Source of the DNA: Belnapia moabensis DSM 16746
GTDB taxonomy: Bacteria; Pseudomonadota; Alphaproteobacteria; Acetobacterales; Acetobacteraceae
DNA: 64,000 nt
Assembly: GCF_000745835.1 (NCBI RefSeq)
Contig: NZ_JQKB01000024.1
Location: 1 to 64,000, forward strand
Direction of reading: 5' to 3'
Under the pieces are notes generated by a model, which worked only from the letters and a program-made list of their open reading frames with translations, was not told the origin of the DNA and ran no database searches. Positions 16,931 through 24,947 of the stretch are shown here, piece by piece (the stretch's first letter is position 1; every line of letters begins with the position of its first letter). The translations under genes were made by a program, and so were the position numbers.

Positions 16931-17928
16931 CAGCGCGGCGCCTCGCGGGCCAGGGCCGGGCGGCGGAGCACGCGCGCTACGTCGGGGCTGACGGTGCCGG
17001 TCTGGGCGACGCAGTCCGGCGGCAGCAGGTGGCGGTTGTAGACATGCACCACCGCCTGGCCGAGCCGCAGCCGGAACTGCGGCGCGACCGCTTGGAGGGT
17101 CACCGTCTCCGGGCCGCGCAGCACCGGAAAGACCGGCACCTCGGTCACTCCGTCGGCAGCGAGGCGGTAAAATGCGGGCAGCTCGCGGTTGCCGCGGAAG
17201 ACGAAGACCGTCTCCTGGCCGTTGTCGGACACCGCGTCGGGGAGGATGCGCTGGCGGCCGGCATCGTTGGCCTCGGCCTCATACTGCCAGTTGCGGCAGG
17301 CGCCGCCGGCGAAGGCGTCGGTCTCGAGCCGGGCACGCATACCTGCGGTCTGCAGCGCCTCGGCCCGGGCTTGGCGCAGCGGCGCCTCGGCCTCCCACTG
17401 GGCGCGCCGGGCCTCGGCGGCTGCCCTGGCAGCGGCCTCGTGCTCGGCCCGCTCATCGTCTGGATAGGTGAAGGTCAACCCATAGGTGGCCTCTGGATCG
17501 TCGCAGGCCAGGCGGCCACAGGGCGGCACGCCGCGCGCCAGGGCTCCCAGCTGGTAGGCCCGCTGGCCCTTGGGCGAGCGGGTGATGATGGCGATGGCGG
17601 TGTAGCCGGGGCGGCGCGGGTAGAGGTAGACGATATTCTCGAGCGGGCTCTCCTGCACCTCCTGTGGGCTCGGCCCCTCCCAAGACTGCTCGGCACCGTC
17701 GCCGCCGTCGCCGATCATCACCCGGATCACCTCCTCGCCGGGGCGGAAGGTGATCACGGTGGGGCGGCCGATATTGCCGATGACCTGGACCCGGGCATGC
17801 GGGTGGTAGGGCACGATACGCATGTTGGGGTTGGGGCCGGCGACCGCCGGCGTATTCGGGTCACCCTGGGCCAGGGCCGAGGCGGCGAGAGCGGTGGCGA
17901 CCATCAGGGCAGGGGCGATCGGGCGCAT
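16930..17928 (-). CDS. virB9: VirB9 core-complex protein
   Basis: About 332 residues, starting at the ATG at 17928; the frame extends further upstream but only as a shadow of virB8, and the chosen start gives a clean signal peptide (MRPIAPALMVATALAASALA). The amino-terminal domain has YHPHARVQVIGNIGRPTVI and EEVIRVMIGDG; the carboxy-terminal VirB9 domain contains NWQYEAEAN, ETVFVFRGNRELPAFYRLA and VVHVYNRH, the strands that pair with VirB7/VirB10 at the outer membrane. A charged alanine-rich helix (about 165-220) links them. The gene lies two bases after virB8. Confidence 0.9.
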   Translation of the reverse strand: MRPIAPALMVATALAASALAQGDPNTPAVAGPNPNMRIVPYHPHARVQVIGNIGRPTVITFRPGEEVIRVMIGDGGDGAEQSWEGPSPQEVQESPLENIVYLYPRRPGYTAIAIITRSPKGQRAYQLGALARGVPPCGRLACDDPEATYGLTFTYPDDERAEHEAAARAAAEARRAQWEAEAPLRQARAEALQTAGMRARLETDAFAGGACRNWQYEAEANDAGRQRILPDAVSDNGQETVFVFRGNRELPAFYRLAADGVTEVPVFPVLRGPETVTLQAVAPQFRLRLGQAVVHVYNRHLLPPDCVAQTGTVSPDVARVLRRPALAREAPR

Positions 17929-17930
17929 GG

Positions 17931-18686
17931 TCAGCACTCGGGCTTGCGGACGGGATCGGGGCCGCTGCGGCGGTCGCTGATCTGCAGGCCGCCGAGGTTG
18001 ATGACCCGGTGCTCGTCGGCCATGCGCAGGTCGGGCCGCCAGCGGAAGGTCACCACCGTGGTCCAGGGCAGGCACTCGATGGGCCGGCCTGGCCGGGCAA
18101 AGACCTTGACGTAGCGCATGCCCCAGACCTGCGTGCCGTCGCGTGCGGCGGCGACCTGCTCATAGGTCACTCGGTCGGCGACCGAGACCGAGCCGTCGCG
18201 ACCGTAGCGGGCGATCGGGCTGTCCGGGTTGGTCTGCTCGACTTCGCGGGCATGCACCGCCTGCTGCTGCGGCGTGAGGAAGAGCTGGCAGCGCCGGGCA
18301 TTGAGCAGGTAGGTCGGGTAGAGGTAGGCCTCGCAATGGTCGAGCACCATGCGCAGGTGCTGCCGAACGGTGGCATCGGTGAACCGGGCGGCTGCTTCCA
18401 GCGGCCGCGGCAATTGGGCGAGCTCGCCGGTGCGCGGGTCGCGCTCGAGGAAGACCCGCTCCGGGCCGCCGGCGAGGGTCTGCGCCAGGACCACCATGCC
18501 GGTGATGCCGAGCAGGCCGACCAGGGCGCCAATGCCGCCGACCCAGAGCCCGGTGCGGCGGATGGCGCGGTTGGTCTCGGCGATGGCGGCGGCGCGGTCC
18601 TGCCCGGCGGCGACATGCGCGTCTCGGTCGGCTGCCAGGACGGGATCGCCCACGGCCCGACGGGCGAGGAACTGAACGGCGCTCAT
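17931..18686 (-). CDS. virB8: VirB8 inner-membrane scaffold
   Basis: A 251-residue bitopic protein. Its cytoplasmic head ends in a membrane helix at about 46-70 (GLWVGGIGALVGLLGITGMV). The periplasmic NTF2-like domain follows, with YLYPTYLLNARRCQLFLTPQ, the acidic loop ARYGRDGSVSVADRVTYEQV, WGMRYVKVF and WTTVVTFRWRPDLRMADEHR, which matches the order of VirB8 core strands. VirB8 nucleates assembly by contacting VirB9, VirB10 and VirB4. Its start overlaps the end of the VirB7-like lipoprotein gene by four bases. Confidence 0.9.
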   Translation of the reverse strand: MSAVQFLARRAVGDPVLAADRDAHVAAGQDRAAAIAETNRAIRRTGLWVGGIGALVGLLGITGMVVLAQTLAGGPERVFLERDPRTGELAQLPRPLEAAARFTDATVRQHLRMVLDHCEAYLYPTYLLNARRCQLFLTPQQQAVHAREVEQTNPDSPIARYGRDGSVSVADRVTYEQVAAARDGTQVWGMRYVKVFARPGRPIECLPWTTVVTFRWRPDLRMADEHRVINLGGLQISDRRSGPDPVRKPEC

Positions 18687-18850
18687 CGCGCGGCGGTCCT
18701 GGCAGGCACCGCCGGGAGATCGTTCACCGTCGTGGGCCAGCGGTCGGCATTAAGGCGGAACACCTGGCCGTCGGGCTTCGGCAGGGCCGCGGGCCCGGTG
18801 CTGCAGGCGGTGAGGACAAAGACGGCGACAAGGGCGATGACGAGACGCAT
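18683..18850 (-). CDS. virB7: VirB7-like small lipoprotein
   Basis: A 55-residue lipoprotein. It begins MRLVIALVAVFVLTAC, where LTAC is a perfect lipobox with the lipidated cysteine at residue 16, followed by a short proline-containing periplasmic tail. The start has GGAGG upstream. The gene fits exactly between virB6 and virB8, the usual place for virB7, which stabilises VirB9 in the outer-membrane core complex. Its stop overlaps the virB8 ATG. It is below the size limit many gene finders use. The VirB7 assignment rests on position, size and lipobox, since this family has little sequence conservation. Confidence 0.85.
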   Translation of the reverse strand: MRLVIALVAVFVLTACSTGPAALPKPDGQVFRLNADRWPTTVNDLPAVPARTAAR

Positions 18851-18866
18851 GGCGGTGTCCCTCCGA

Positions 18867-19868
18867 CTATCCGAGCGACTGGCCGGGCGGCGTGGACCGG
18901 GGCACGGGGTGCGGCACCGGCAGTAGCTGCGGCGCGCCGGGCGAGGTCAGATCCGGCGTGCCAGCGTGCGGCGAAAGCTGCGGCGGTGCCGTTGATGGGC
19001 TACCAAAGCTCGGCAGGCGGCTAAAGGTCATCTGGCCGAAGCCGGTGAAGCCATGCGCCCAGGTGGCGGCGAGACCCGGAAGCTGCTTGGCCAACCAGGC
19101 CAGCAGGCCGAAGACGATGCCGGACAAAAGCAGACGCCCGACATTGGTGATCTCGTTCTGAAGGTTGGCCGCCACCAAACCCAGGATGCGCCTAATAGCC
19201 TCAAGGAGCACTGCCAGTACGGCGATGAGCAGGATCTGCAGCAGGACGTTGGCAAGGGTCGAGCGGAGCCAGCCCCAGGCGAGGCCACGGGTCCAGGGGA
19301 ATGCAAACAGGCCAACGCCGAGTGGCCAGAAGCCCACCAGCAGTGCCACCATGACGAAGGCGGTCAGCCAGATGAAGAAGGCCACCGCGACGCAGCCGAA
19401 GGCGAAGATCCAGTAGAAGACCACCAGGACGGCAAGCGCCCAGGCCTTTAGCGAGAAGGTCGGCAGCTTGTTGTAGACGTCGAGTCCAGCCGCCCAGGCA
19501 CGAGCCAAGGCATCGTCGAAGAGATTAGCGCCAAGCTGTTGTCCCGCAATGACGCCTAGGAGTAGACGGCCGATTTCGTCGGATACTCCACTGAGCAGCA
19601 GGTTGCGCGCCTGTGGCCCAAGGCCGGCAGCTGTGGTCGCGGCATAAATGAAGATCGAACCCGAGATCATGATGGCGAGGCTGTCGCCGAACGGGTTGCC
19701 GTCTCCGCGCAACGTTGCCCAAATCATCCGGCCGACGGCATAGAGCACCACACCCGAGACCAGGATGGGCCGCATCCAGCCCTGCAGCGCAGCTACCATG
19801 GCGTCGACGGCCTGGATGATCGGTGGCCCAATTCCATCAAACAGCATGGCGAAAATGGGAAGATCCAT
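18867..19868 (-). CDS. virB6: VirB6 polytopic membrane protein
   Basis: About 333 residues from the ATG at 19868, which has GGAGG upstream; a longer frame begins inside the preceding gene and is rejected. Hydrophobic helices lie at about 30-50, 62-82, 138-165 (ALAVLVVFYWIFAFGCVAVA), 168-190, 195-215 and 218-240, typical of VirB6/TrbL. The tryptophan/glycine segment FPWTRGLAWGWLRSTLANVL between helices is characteristic of the family. A proline/serine-rich cytoplasmic or periplasmic tail ends the protein. VirB6 forms part of the inner-membrane passage for the transferred strand. Confidence 0.88.
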   Translation of the reverse strand: MDLPIFAMLFDGIGPPIIQAVDAMVAALQGWMRPILVSGVVLYAVGRMIWATLRGDGNPFGDSLAIMISGSIFIYAATTAAGLGPQARNLLLSGVSDEIGRLLLGVIAGQQLGANLFDDALARAWAAGLDVYNKLPTFSLKAWALAVLVVFYWIFAFGCVAVAFFIWLTAFVMVALLVGFWPLGVGLFAFPWTRGLAWGWLRSTLANVLLQILLIAVLAVLLEAIRRILGLVAANLQNEITNVGRLLLSGIVFGLLAWLAKQLPGLAATWAHGFTGFGQMTFSRLPSFGSPSTAPPQLSPHAGTPDLTSPGAPQLLPVPHPVPRSTPPGQSLG

Positions 19869-19869
19869 T

Positions 19870-20325
19870 TTACGTCCTCCCGGGCGGTCGGGGAGACCGA
19901 AGCTGCGGACTGGGCTGTTGCGCACGCTGCTCGGCGCGTCGCTCGGCTTCTTGGGCCTCGCGGTCGGCCGCCTCAGCTTCTGGGCACCACAGCCGCGGCA
20001 TGGTTGGTGGTATACGGCTGCAGGTTATGAGGTGCCGCCTGCGCTCTTCCGGGCGGTCAAGCCAGTACTTCAGCGAGGTGGGTGGCGTCCGATCGCCCAA
20101 ATTCCGGGTCACTTCACGCGACGCGGCGATGCCGGCCCCCTCAAAAGCTGCCTTGCAGCGATCGTCATGCTCGGCCGGCCCTGGATGCTCGCGGCAAAGA
20201 TCGAGAATGCGATTGCGCGGTCCGGGGTTGTCGGCGAACCAGGTTGCCGACGGGGACGGGGACTGTGCTGCGGCTGGCAACGCGGCGATTGCCAGGACCG
20301 TGAGAGTGAGCCCGCTCGGGATCAT
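19870..20325 (-). CDS. EexN-like entry-exclusion protein with duplicated unit
   Basis: A 151-residue exported protein (signal peptide to about residue 20, ending AALPAAA). The mature part resembles EexN entry-exclusion proteins, whose core is an aromatic residue, a charged helix, a cysteine, then a second cysteine. Here the unit appears twice: TWFADNPGPRNRILDLCREH with a second cysteine at 57, and KYWLDRPEERRRHLITCSRI with a second cysteine at 114. The cysteine spacings are 13 and 12. The mature part lacks a lipobox cysteine, unlike many EexN proteins. It sits between virB5 and virB6, the standard place for eex. A glutamine/glutamate-rich tail follows. It should block uptake of a second copy of the element. 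Confidence 0.65.
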   Translation of the reverse strand: MIPSGLTLTVLAIAALPAAAQSPSPSATWFADNPGPRNRILDLCREHPGPAEHDDRCKAAFEGAGIAASREVTRNLGDRTPPTSLKYWLDRPEERRRHLITCSRIPPTMPRLWCPEAEAADREAQEAERRAEQRAQQPSPQLRSPRPPGRT

Positions 20326-21065
20326 CGGGCATAGCCCCGGGCGCGGAGCCGCTGCAGCTCCTCGTCGATGCTCTGCTGCAGGCGCTCAGTACCCTGCTGC
20401 TCGCGCATGGCGATCTGCTGCTGGCCAAAGGTCTGCACCGCGATCGCCTGGACCAGCTGGTTGCTGGACTGCGCGTTGGCGGCCGTGAGCTGGGCGGTCA
20501 GGGCCTCGCGCTCGGCGGGCGTGCGCGCCGCGGCGATCTGCGCCTGTAGGGCGGTGATTTGCGGCGCCCGATCGGCCGCCGAGGTGTAGAGCTGCATCGA
20601 GGCGGCCTGGGTGCCGGCGGCCCCGTTGCGGAACCGCTCCATGGCGCCGCAGATCCAGGCACCGCTGTTGCACTGGTAGACCGCGAGGTTCTGGCTGTTG
20701 GTGGTGAACAGGTTGCCGATCTGGCCGATCATGCCCTGGGTGCCGCCGGAGCCATTCATCAGCGACTGCACGGCATAGGGGTTGATCGGCAGCGGATTGC
20801 TGATGCCGACCATCTGCAGAGCGCCCACTGCCGAGCCGAGGTCGCGGATGTTGGTGAAGGCTTGGTAGGTGGCGTTCGCCTGGGCGTAGATCGCCTGCAA
20901 CTCGCGCAGATGGTTGGCATATTCGGCCAACTGCTTGCCAAAGCGCAGCGCTTCCTGCACCTCGGTCGGGCAGGTCACGCAGGCCACCGCGACCTGCGCC
21001 TCCGCCCGACCAGGGACGAGGCAGAGCGCCGCGGTGGCAGCGCTGGCGAGGATGAGGCGCTTCAT
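20322..21065 (-). CDS. virB5: VirB5 minor pilus protein
   Basis: A 247-residue exported protein. The signal peptide is MKRLILASAATAALCLVPG plus RAEA, with cleavage expected near residue 23. The mature chain is mostly helical, as in VirB5/TraC: FGKQLAEYANHLRELQAIYA near the front, then a central NSGAWICGAMERFRNGAAG, and a long carboxy-terminal helix pair (QQIAMREQQGTERLQQSIDE). VirB5 is found at the pilus tip and in cell contact. Its stop overlaps the eex-like gene start by four bases and its start overlaps the virB4 stop. Confidence 0.88.
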   Translation of the reverse strand: MKRLILASAATAALCLVPGRAEAQVAVACVTCPTEVQEALRFGKQLAEYANHLRELQAIYAQANATYQAFTNIRDLGSAVGALQMVGISNPLPINPYAVQSLMNGSGGTQGMIGQIGNLFTTNSQNLAVYQCNSGAWICGAMERFRNGAAGTQAASMQLYTSAADRAPQITALQAQIAAARTPAEREALTAQLTAANAQSSNQLVQAIAVQTFGQQQIAMREQQGTERLQQSIDEELQRLRARGYAR

Positions 21066-23590
21066 GACATCTCCTCCTGGGAAAGGCGCTGCCGCTCCCG
21101 GCTATGCCGGGCGGCGATGGCCTTGCGGCGGCGGTGGAACTCGGCCTGGAAGCGGATCGGGTCGGCTCGGTCTGCCTCCGCCATGCCGTCGATCGCCTCG
21201 AGGTTGGCCTCCGAGACGGAGAGGATGGCGAGGGCATCATCAAGCCCGGCCAGCGGCACGCACTGGATGCTGCTGTGGATACCCTTGTGCAGCAGAAAGG
21301 CGCCGGTACCCTTTTGCAGGCCCATCAGCGCGTCGAACTCACCGTCGGTCAGCGAGAGCGCGCGGTAGTCCTCCCGCCGGGCTTTCGGGTTCGAGAAGTG
21401 CATTTGGTTGGGGAACTGCTCGACCAGCGCCGCGCCCATGCCGGCCCGCACCGGATCGCCGGGCGACTGCGTGATGAAGACCAGCACGCCGTTCTTGCTG
21501 CGGATGGTCCGGCTGATCTTCTCCATCGCCGGCGCGAAGACCGTGCTCTCCAGCAACACGTACCAGCCCTCGTCCACGGTAATCAGCAGCGGGCTGCCGT
21601 CGAGGCGCTGCTCGACCCGGAAGAACAGGGTGAACATCGCCGGCCCGCGGGCCCGCTCGTTGGCCAACAGCCGGGTCGTGTCGAACCCGTTGATGTCGCG
21701 GCTCATATCGACGCGATCAACTGGGGCATCGAGCACCCAACCGAGTTCCTCGCCCCAGCACCACTTGCGCAGCCGGGCCCCGGCGCCGTCCGGGTGGTTG
21801 CCGAGAAAGGCCTGCACCTCGCGGATCCAACGGTGCTCCGGCGGGTTGTCCATGACGGTCTCGATACCGAGCGCCAGCCGGTACTCCTCCTCTGGCGTGA
21901 TCGCGTACTCGCCCCCCTGCAGGATGCAGCCGCGCAGCAGGGTGTTGAGGAACTCGCGGCTGCGCGGCGTATTCGCCAGCGCCTTCATCGGCGCGAAGGC
22001 CGGCTCGCCGTCGCCTAGGATGCTGTAGGACCCACCCATGGCCAGGGTGAGGGCATTCCAGCCGCGCTTATGATCGAGGCCGATCCAGCCGCCGCCGCGC
22101 TCCCAGACCCGGGCGACGGTGCATAGTAGCAGAAAGCCCATGGTGCCGGTCTTGCCCGAGCCGGTCCAGCCAGTGATCAGAGTATTGCCCACCGCGCTGT
22201 CGCCGGTGCCGTCATACCAATGATAGTTGTAGGGCGTTCCTCCAGGCGAGACGGTGATGGCGATCGGCTCGCCCCAGCGGCTCAGCGCCGGGCCGCGGGC
22301 ATAGCCGAGCAGGGGGTTGAAGCCTGCGAAGTTGAGGCTGGTGATCGCGCCGGACCGCGGGTGCAGCCGGTCGTTGCCGGGCAGCATGGAGAGCCACGCC
22401 CCCATTAAAGCCCGGCTCTCGCGGGCCACGGTGCAGCCGGTCGAGCCGAGCAGCTTCCAGGCGGCGTTGACCACGTCGGAGAGCGGGTTGCTGTCGGGCC
22501 GGCCGATGGCGGCCTGCACCGCGCCGTCGAATACGTCGAGGGCATAGGCGGGCAGGCCGGTGCGGGCTACCGCCTCCTGGGCCCGGGCGAGGAGGCGGTC
22601 GTACAGGGCCGAGCCGGTGCCGGCGCGGTCGGCGAAGACGCAGAGTGTCATGGCGTGCTCGCCCATGACGAAGTCGCCCGATTGCAACTGGTCGGCGGCC
22701 AGCGAGAGGCCGGCGATCTGGCTGGCCGCCTTGTCGTTGGCCCAGACCATCTTGTTTTGCTTGCGGGTGATCACCGCCTGACCCTCGGCCGGCTCCATAA
22801 AGCGGAAGCTGTGCACCAGCGAGAACCGGAAGGGCGCAGCCAGCAGGCCGTTCAGGATGCCTGGGTAGGTCCGGGCGGGGTACTCCTTGAAGGTTACAAC
22901 GGCAGCGTAGGTGGTGCTACCGGGGCTGCGGATTTCGAGGTGCTCGTGGTGCAGCACAACGTCCTCGGCCAGCGCGATGTCGCCGGGGCGCCCGCGGGTC
23001 ATGCCGATCGGTCGCCAGAGGCCGGTGGCGATGAGTGCCGCGGCCTCCAGCATCTCGTCGAACACCTGTCGGCCGCCCGGTACGACGCGCTCGACCAAGC
23101 CGAGGCGGCGCAGGCCGTAGTCGGCCAGCGACGTCTGCAGCAGCGTGCAGGCGCGCTCCAGCAGGTCGAGGCGCTCCTGGATGGTCTGCTCGGTGCCGGA
23201 GCCACCCGTGCCGGTTCCAGCGGCGCGGTACTCCATAGTGATAAAGAGCCGGTTGTCGTACAGCCGCCGATCCAGCAGCCGGTCGCGGTAGGCATGCAGC
23301 ACATCCTCGATGAAGGGGATGGTGCAGCGCTGGTGCGGCCAAGTGGTCGGGTCGGCGTGGCTGCGGATCAGGGTCACTTTGAGGACCAAGCGGCTGTCGC
23401 GGAGGTTGCGCAGCACTGTGTTGATGTCGGCATGGCAGCGGCGGACGCTGGCCTGGTCGGCGGTGTCGCCCTGCAGCCCGTCTGCCTCGAAAGCGGCGTA
23501 GACATGGCCACCGCGCAGCAGGCGAGCAGCTGGGGACAAGGTGTCCTCGATTGGCACCCAATAGGCGAGCTCGGCGCGGGGCTTACGCAT
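21062..23590 (-). CDS. virB4: VirB4 secretion ATPase
   Basis: About 842 residues. The longest frame begins at 23656, but the ATG at 23590 (MRKPRAELAYWVP) gives the normal VirB4/TrbE start and an eight-base overlap with virB3. The amino-terminal CagE/TrbE/VirB4 domain covers about 170-390. Walker A LITGWTGSGKTG is near 471-482, Walker B LLITVDEGWYVLL is near 660, and the following SPGDPVRAGMGAALVEQFPN is the conserved glutamine/RAP-type segment. VirB4 powers pilus biogenesis and substrate passage. Its length is typical. Confidence 0.93.
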   Translation of the reverse strand: MRKPRAELAYWVPIEDTLSPAARLLRGGHVYAAFEADGLQGDTADQASVRRCHADINTVLRNLRDSRLVLKVTLIRSHADPTTWPHQRCTIPFIEDVLHAYRDRLLDRRLYDNRLFITMEYRAAGTGTGGSGTEQTIQERLDLLERACTLLQTSLADYGLRRLGLVERVVPGGRQVFDEMLEAAALIATGLWRPIGMTRGRPGDIALAEDVVLHHEHLEIRSPGSTTYAAVVTFKEYPARTYPGILNGLLAAPFRFSLVHSFRFMEPAEGQAVITRKQNKMVWANDKAASQIAGLSLAADQLQSGDFVMGEHAMTLCVFADRAGTGSALYDRLLARAQEAVARTGLPAYALDVFDGAVQAAIGRPDSNPLSDVVNAAWKLLGSTGCTVARESRALMGAWLSMLPGNDRLHPRSGAITSLNFAGFNPLLGYARGPALSRWGEPIAITVSPGGTPYNYHWYDGTGDSAVGNTLITGWTGSGKTGTMGFLLLCTVARVWERGGGWIGLDHKRGWNALTLAMGGSYSILGDGEPAFAPMKALANTPRSREFLNTLLRGCILQGGEYAITPEEEYRLALGIETVMDNPPEHRWIREVQAFLGNHPDGAGARLRKWCWGEELGWVLDAPVDRVDMSRDINGFDTTRLLANERARGPAMFTLFFRVEQRLDGSPLLITVDEGWYVLLESTVFAPAMEKISRTIRSKNGVLVFITQSPGDPVRAGMGAALVEQFPNQMHFSNPKARREDYRALSLTDGEFDALMGLQKGTGAFLLHKGIHSSIQCVPLAGLDDALAILSVSEANLEAIDGMAEADRADPIRFQAEFHRRRKAIAARHSRERQRLSQEEMS

Positions 23591-23897
23591 CCGACTGATC
23601 CTGCAGTGCACAGAGCGGCCGGCCAGACGGAAGGGACCACAGAACGCCGTCGGCAACAGCGGCCTTGGTGTCCAGCCATACCCGCCACTCGCGGAAGAAG
23701 TTCGGGTTCCGGTTGCTGACCGCTCGCAGCGGCAGGTAGGCGAGGCCGCCGAGCAGCCAGTAGAGCGGGTGGCCGAGATACATGCCGCCGATGCCGGTGC
23801 CGAAGACCAGCAGGTACCAGGCCTCCATCGGCAGGCCCATACGCATGGCCGGTCTGGTGCAGGCGAGGAACAGCGTGTCGCGTCCCGGGCCGACCAT
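23583..23897 (-). CDS. virB3: VirB3 inner-membrane protein
   Basis: A 104-residue protein. An amino-terminal polar part (DTLFLACTRPAMRMGLP) matches the VirB3/TrbD opening, followed by two close membrane helices at about 25-42 (AWYLLVFGTGIGGMYLGH) and 46-60. The carboxy end is charged and short. It starts two bases after virB2 and overlaps the virB4 start by eight bases. VirB3 assists VirB4 at the membrane during pilus assembly. Confidence 0.85.
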   Translation of the reverse strand: MVGPGRDTLFLACTRPAMRMGLPMEAWYLLVFGTGIGGMYLGHPLYWLLGGLAYLPLRAVSNRNPNFFREWRVWLDTKAAVADGVLWSLPSGRPLCALQDQSDA

Positions 23898-23899
23898 GG

Positions 23900-24100
23900 T
23901 CAGACCGCCTGCATGTAGGAGGTGATCAGGAAGGAGGCGAGCCAGGCCATCAGCTCGCTGGCGAAGGCAACGAAGCCGACGCGTGGCGGCAGCAACTGGG
24001 CAGCGGCAGCGAGGAAGCAGCAGATCACCGCCAGGGTGATCAGGCTGACGCCCCAGCCGCCGCGGATGAAAGTCAGGACGCCGAGAATGAAGGACTGCAT
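23900..24100 (-). CDS. virB2: VirB2-type pilin
   Basis: A very short pilin of 66 residues with two hydrophobic helices, at about 15-37 (GWGVSLITLAVICCFLAAAA) and 42-62. VirB2/TrbC pilins usually have a long cleaved leader of 30-50 residues before the two helices; here only about 12 residues precede the first helix, so either it is processed unusually or it inserts without a leader. It lies between virB1 and virB3, which supports the call. Confidence 0.8.
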   Translation of the reverse strand: MQSFILGVLTFIRGGWGVSLITLAVICCFLAAAAQLLPPRVGFVAFASELMAWLASFLITSYMQAV

Positions 24101-24113
24101 GGCAGTGCTCCTG

Positions 24114-24647
24114 TTAGCGGCCGTAGGTCAGCGTCCGCCCCGAGACCGTTCGGCCGAGGGAGAGGGTTGGGGGACGAGGCGGGGGCGGATTGAGGGGCAG
24201 CGTCGCGGCTGGCGCCGGAGCCTGCGCGGCGTTGCTGACGCTCGCAGCGAGGACGCGAGCGACATAACCATTGGTGAAGCCGCGCTGCGGGTGGCCGGTG
24301 TTGTAGCCACTGAAGCTGGTGAGCACGCGTGCCCCGGCGGCGATGTTGCGGCAGGGGTCGAAGGCGTCCTCGATCGAGAGGCCGAGCCAGCCGAGATTGC
24401 GGCTGTTGATCTGCATCAGGCCGAGGTCGATGGAGCGGCCCTCGCGGAGCAGGGCATGAGCGCGTTCGATTGCCTCGTGCCGGGTCGTGGGCAGGATGGC
24501 GCCACCGCCTGCGCCATTGGCACGGATGGCGAGAATGCGCTGGCCGCTCTCAGCGCGTGCAATGGCGGCCACGGTCTCAGGCGCGACACTGGGAGCGCAG
24601 GCTGTGGCCAGCGCGTGGATGGCAGCGAGGGTGAGGGTAGGGCTCAC
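24114..24647 (-). CDS. virB1: VirB1-type lytic transglycosylase
   Basis: About 177 residues of the SLT/VirB1 family, which opens the cell wall for the channel. The catalytic glutamate is in ETVAAIARAESGQ; the family triad continues with DLGLMQINSRN and a late FSGYNTGHPQRGFTNGYVARV. A proline-rich tail follows. The open frame extends to 24887, but that extension is antisense to a regulator remnant and lacks protein character; a GTG at 24647 gives MSPTLTLAAIHALATACAPS, a plausible weak signal sequence. The start is uncertain because the ribosome site is poor. It is the first gene of the virB operon. Confidence 0.82.
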   Translation of the reverse strand: MSPTLTLAAIHALATACAPSVAPETVAAIARAESGQRILAIRANGAGGGAILPTTRHEAIERAHALLREGRSIDLGLMQINSRNLGWLGLSIEDAFDPCRNIAAGARVLTSFSGYNTGHPQRGFTNGYVARVLAASVSNAAQAPAPAATLPLNPPPPRPPTLSLGRTVSGRTLTYGR

Positions 24648-24665
24648 TGCTGTAACTCGCTGCTG

Positions 24666-24884
24666 GCCAGGGCAAGCGAACGCTTGCAATGGAGCCGGCA
24701 CGACCTTGCTGCGCGGGCGACGCTGTCGCGGCTTGTCGTGCAGGATTTCGAGCGACGGGTCTGGGTGCCTATGCGCCACAACCTGACCGCACTCCGCCCA
24801 GCCCTGAAGGACGGTGGTGTCGTCATTCTGCCAAGCAGCGCCGGCCATTCCTGCGTTACCTTTGCGGACAGCGACGCAATCTGA
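24666..24884 (+). pseudogene. XRE-type helix-turn-helix regulator, N-terminally truncated
   Basis: Plus strand, about 72 codons ending at TGA 24882-24884. The sequence WSRHDLAARATLSRLVVQDF, then ERRVWVPMRHNLTALRPAL, then KDGGVVILPSS matches the small XRE regulators found in alphaproteobacteria, which normally begin with a short leader such as ARALLGWSQ. No ATG or GTG with a ribosome site precedes it in frame, and the upstream frame is the shadow of virB1, so the start has been lost. It is divergent from virB1 and may be a former regulator of the conjugation operon, or a fragment brought in with the element boundary. Confidence 0.6.
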
Positions 24885-24947
24885 CATCCCGCTTGTGCCG
24901 CAGCCGACACAGTTTGAAATGGCAACGGATACAAGGGCGTTGGCCGG

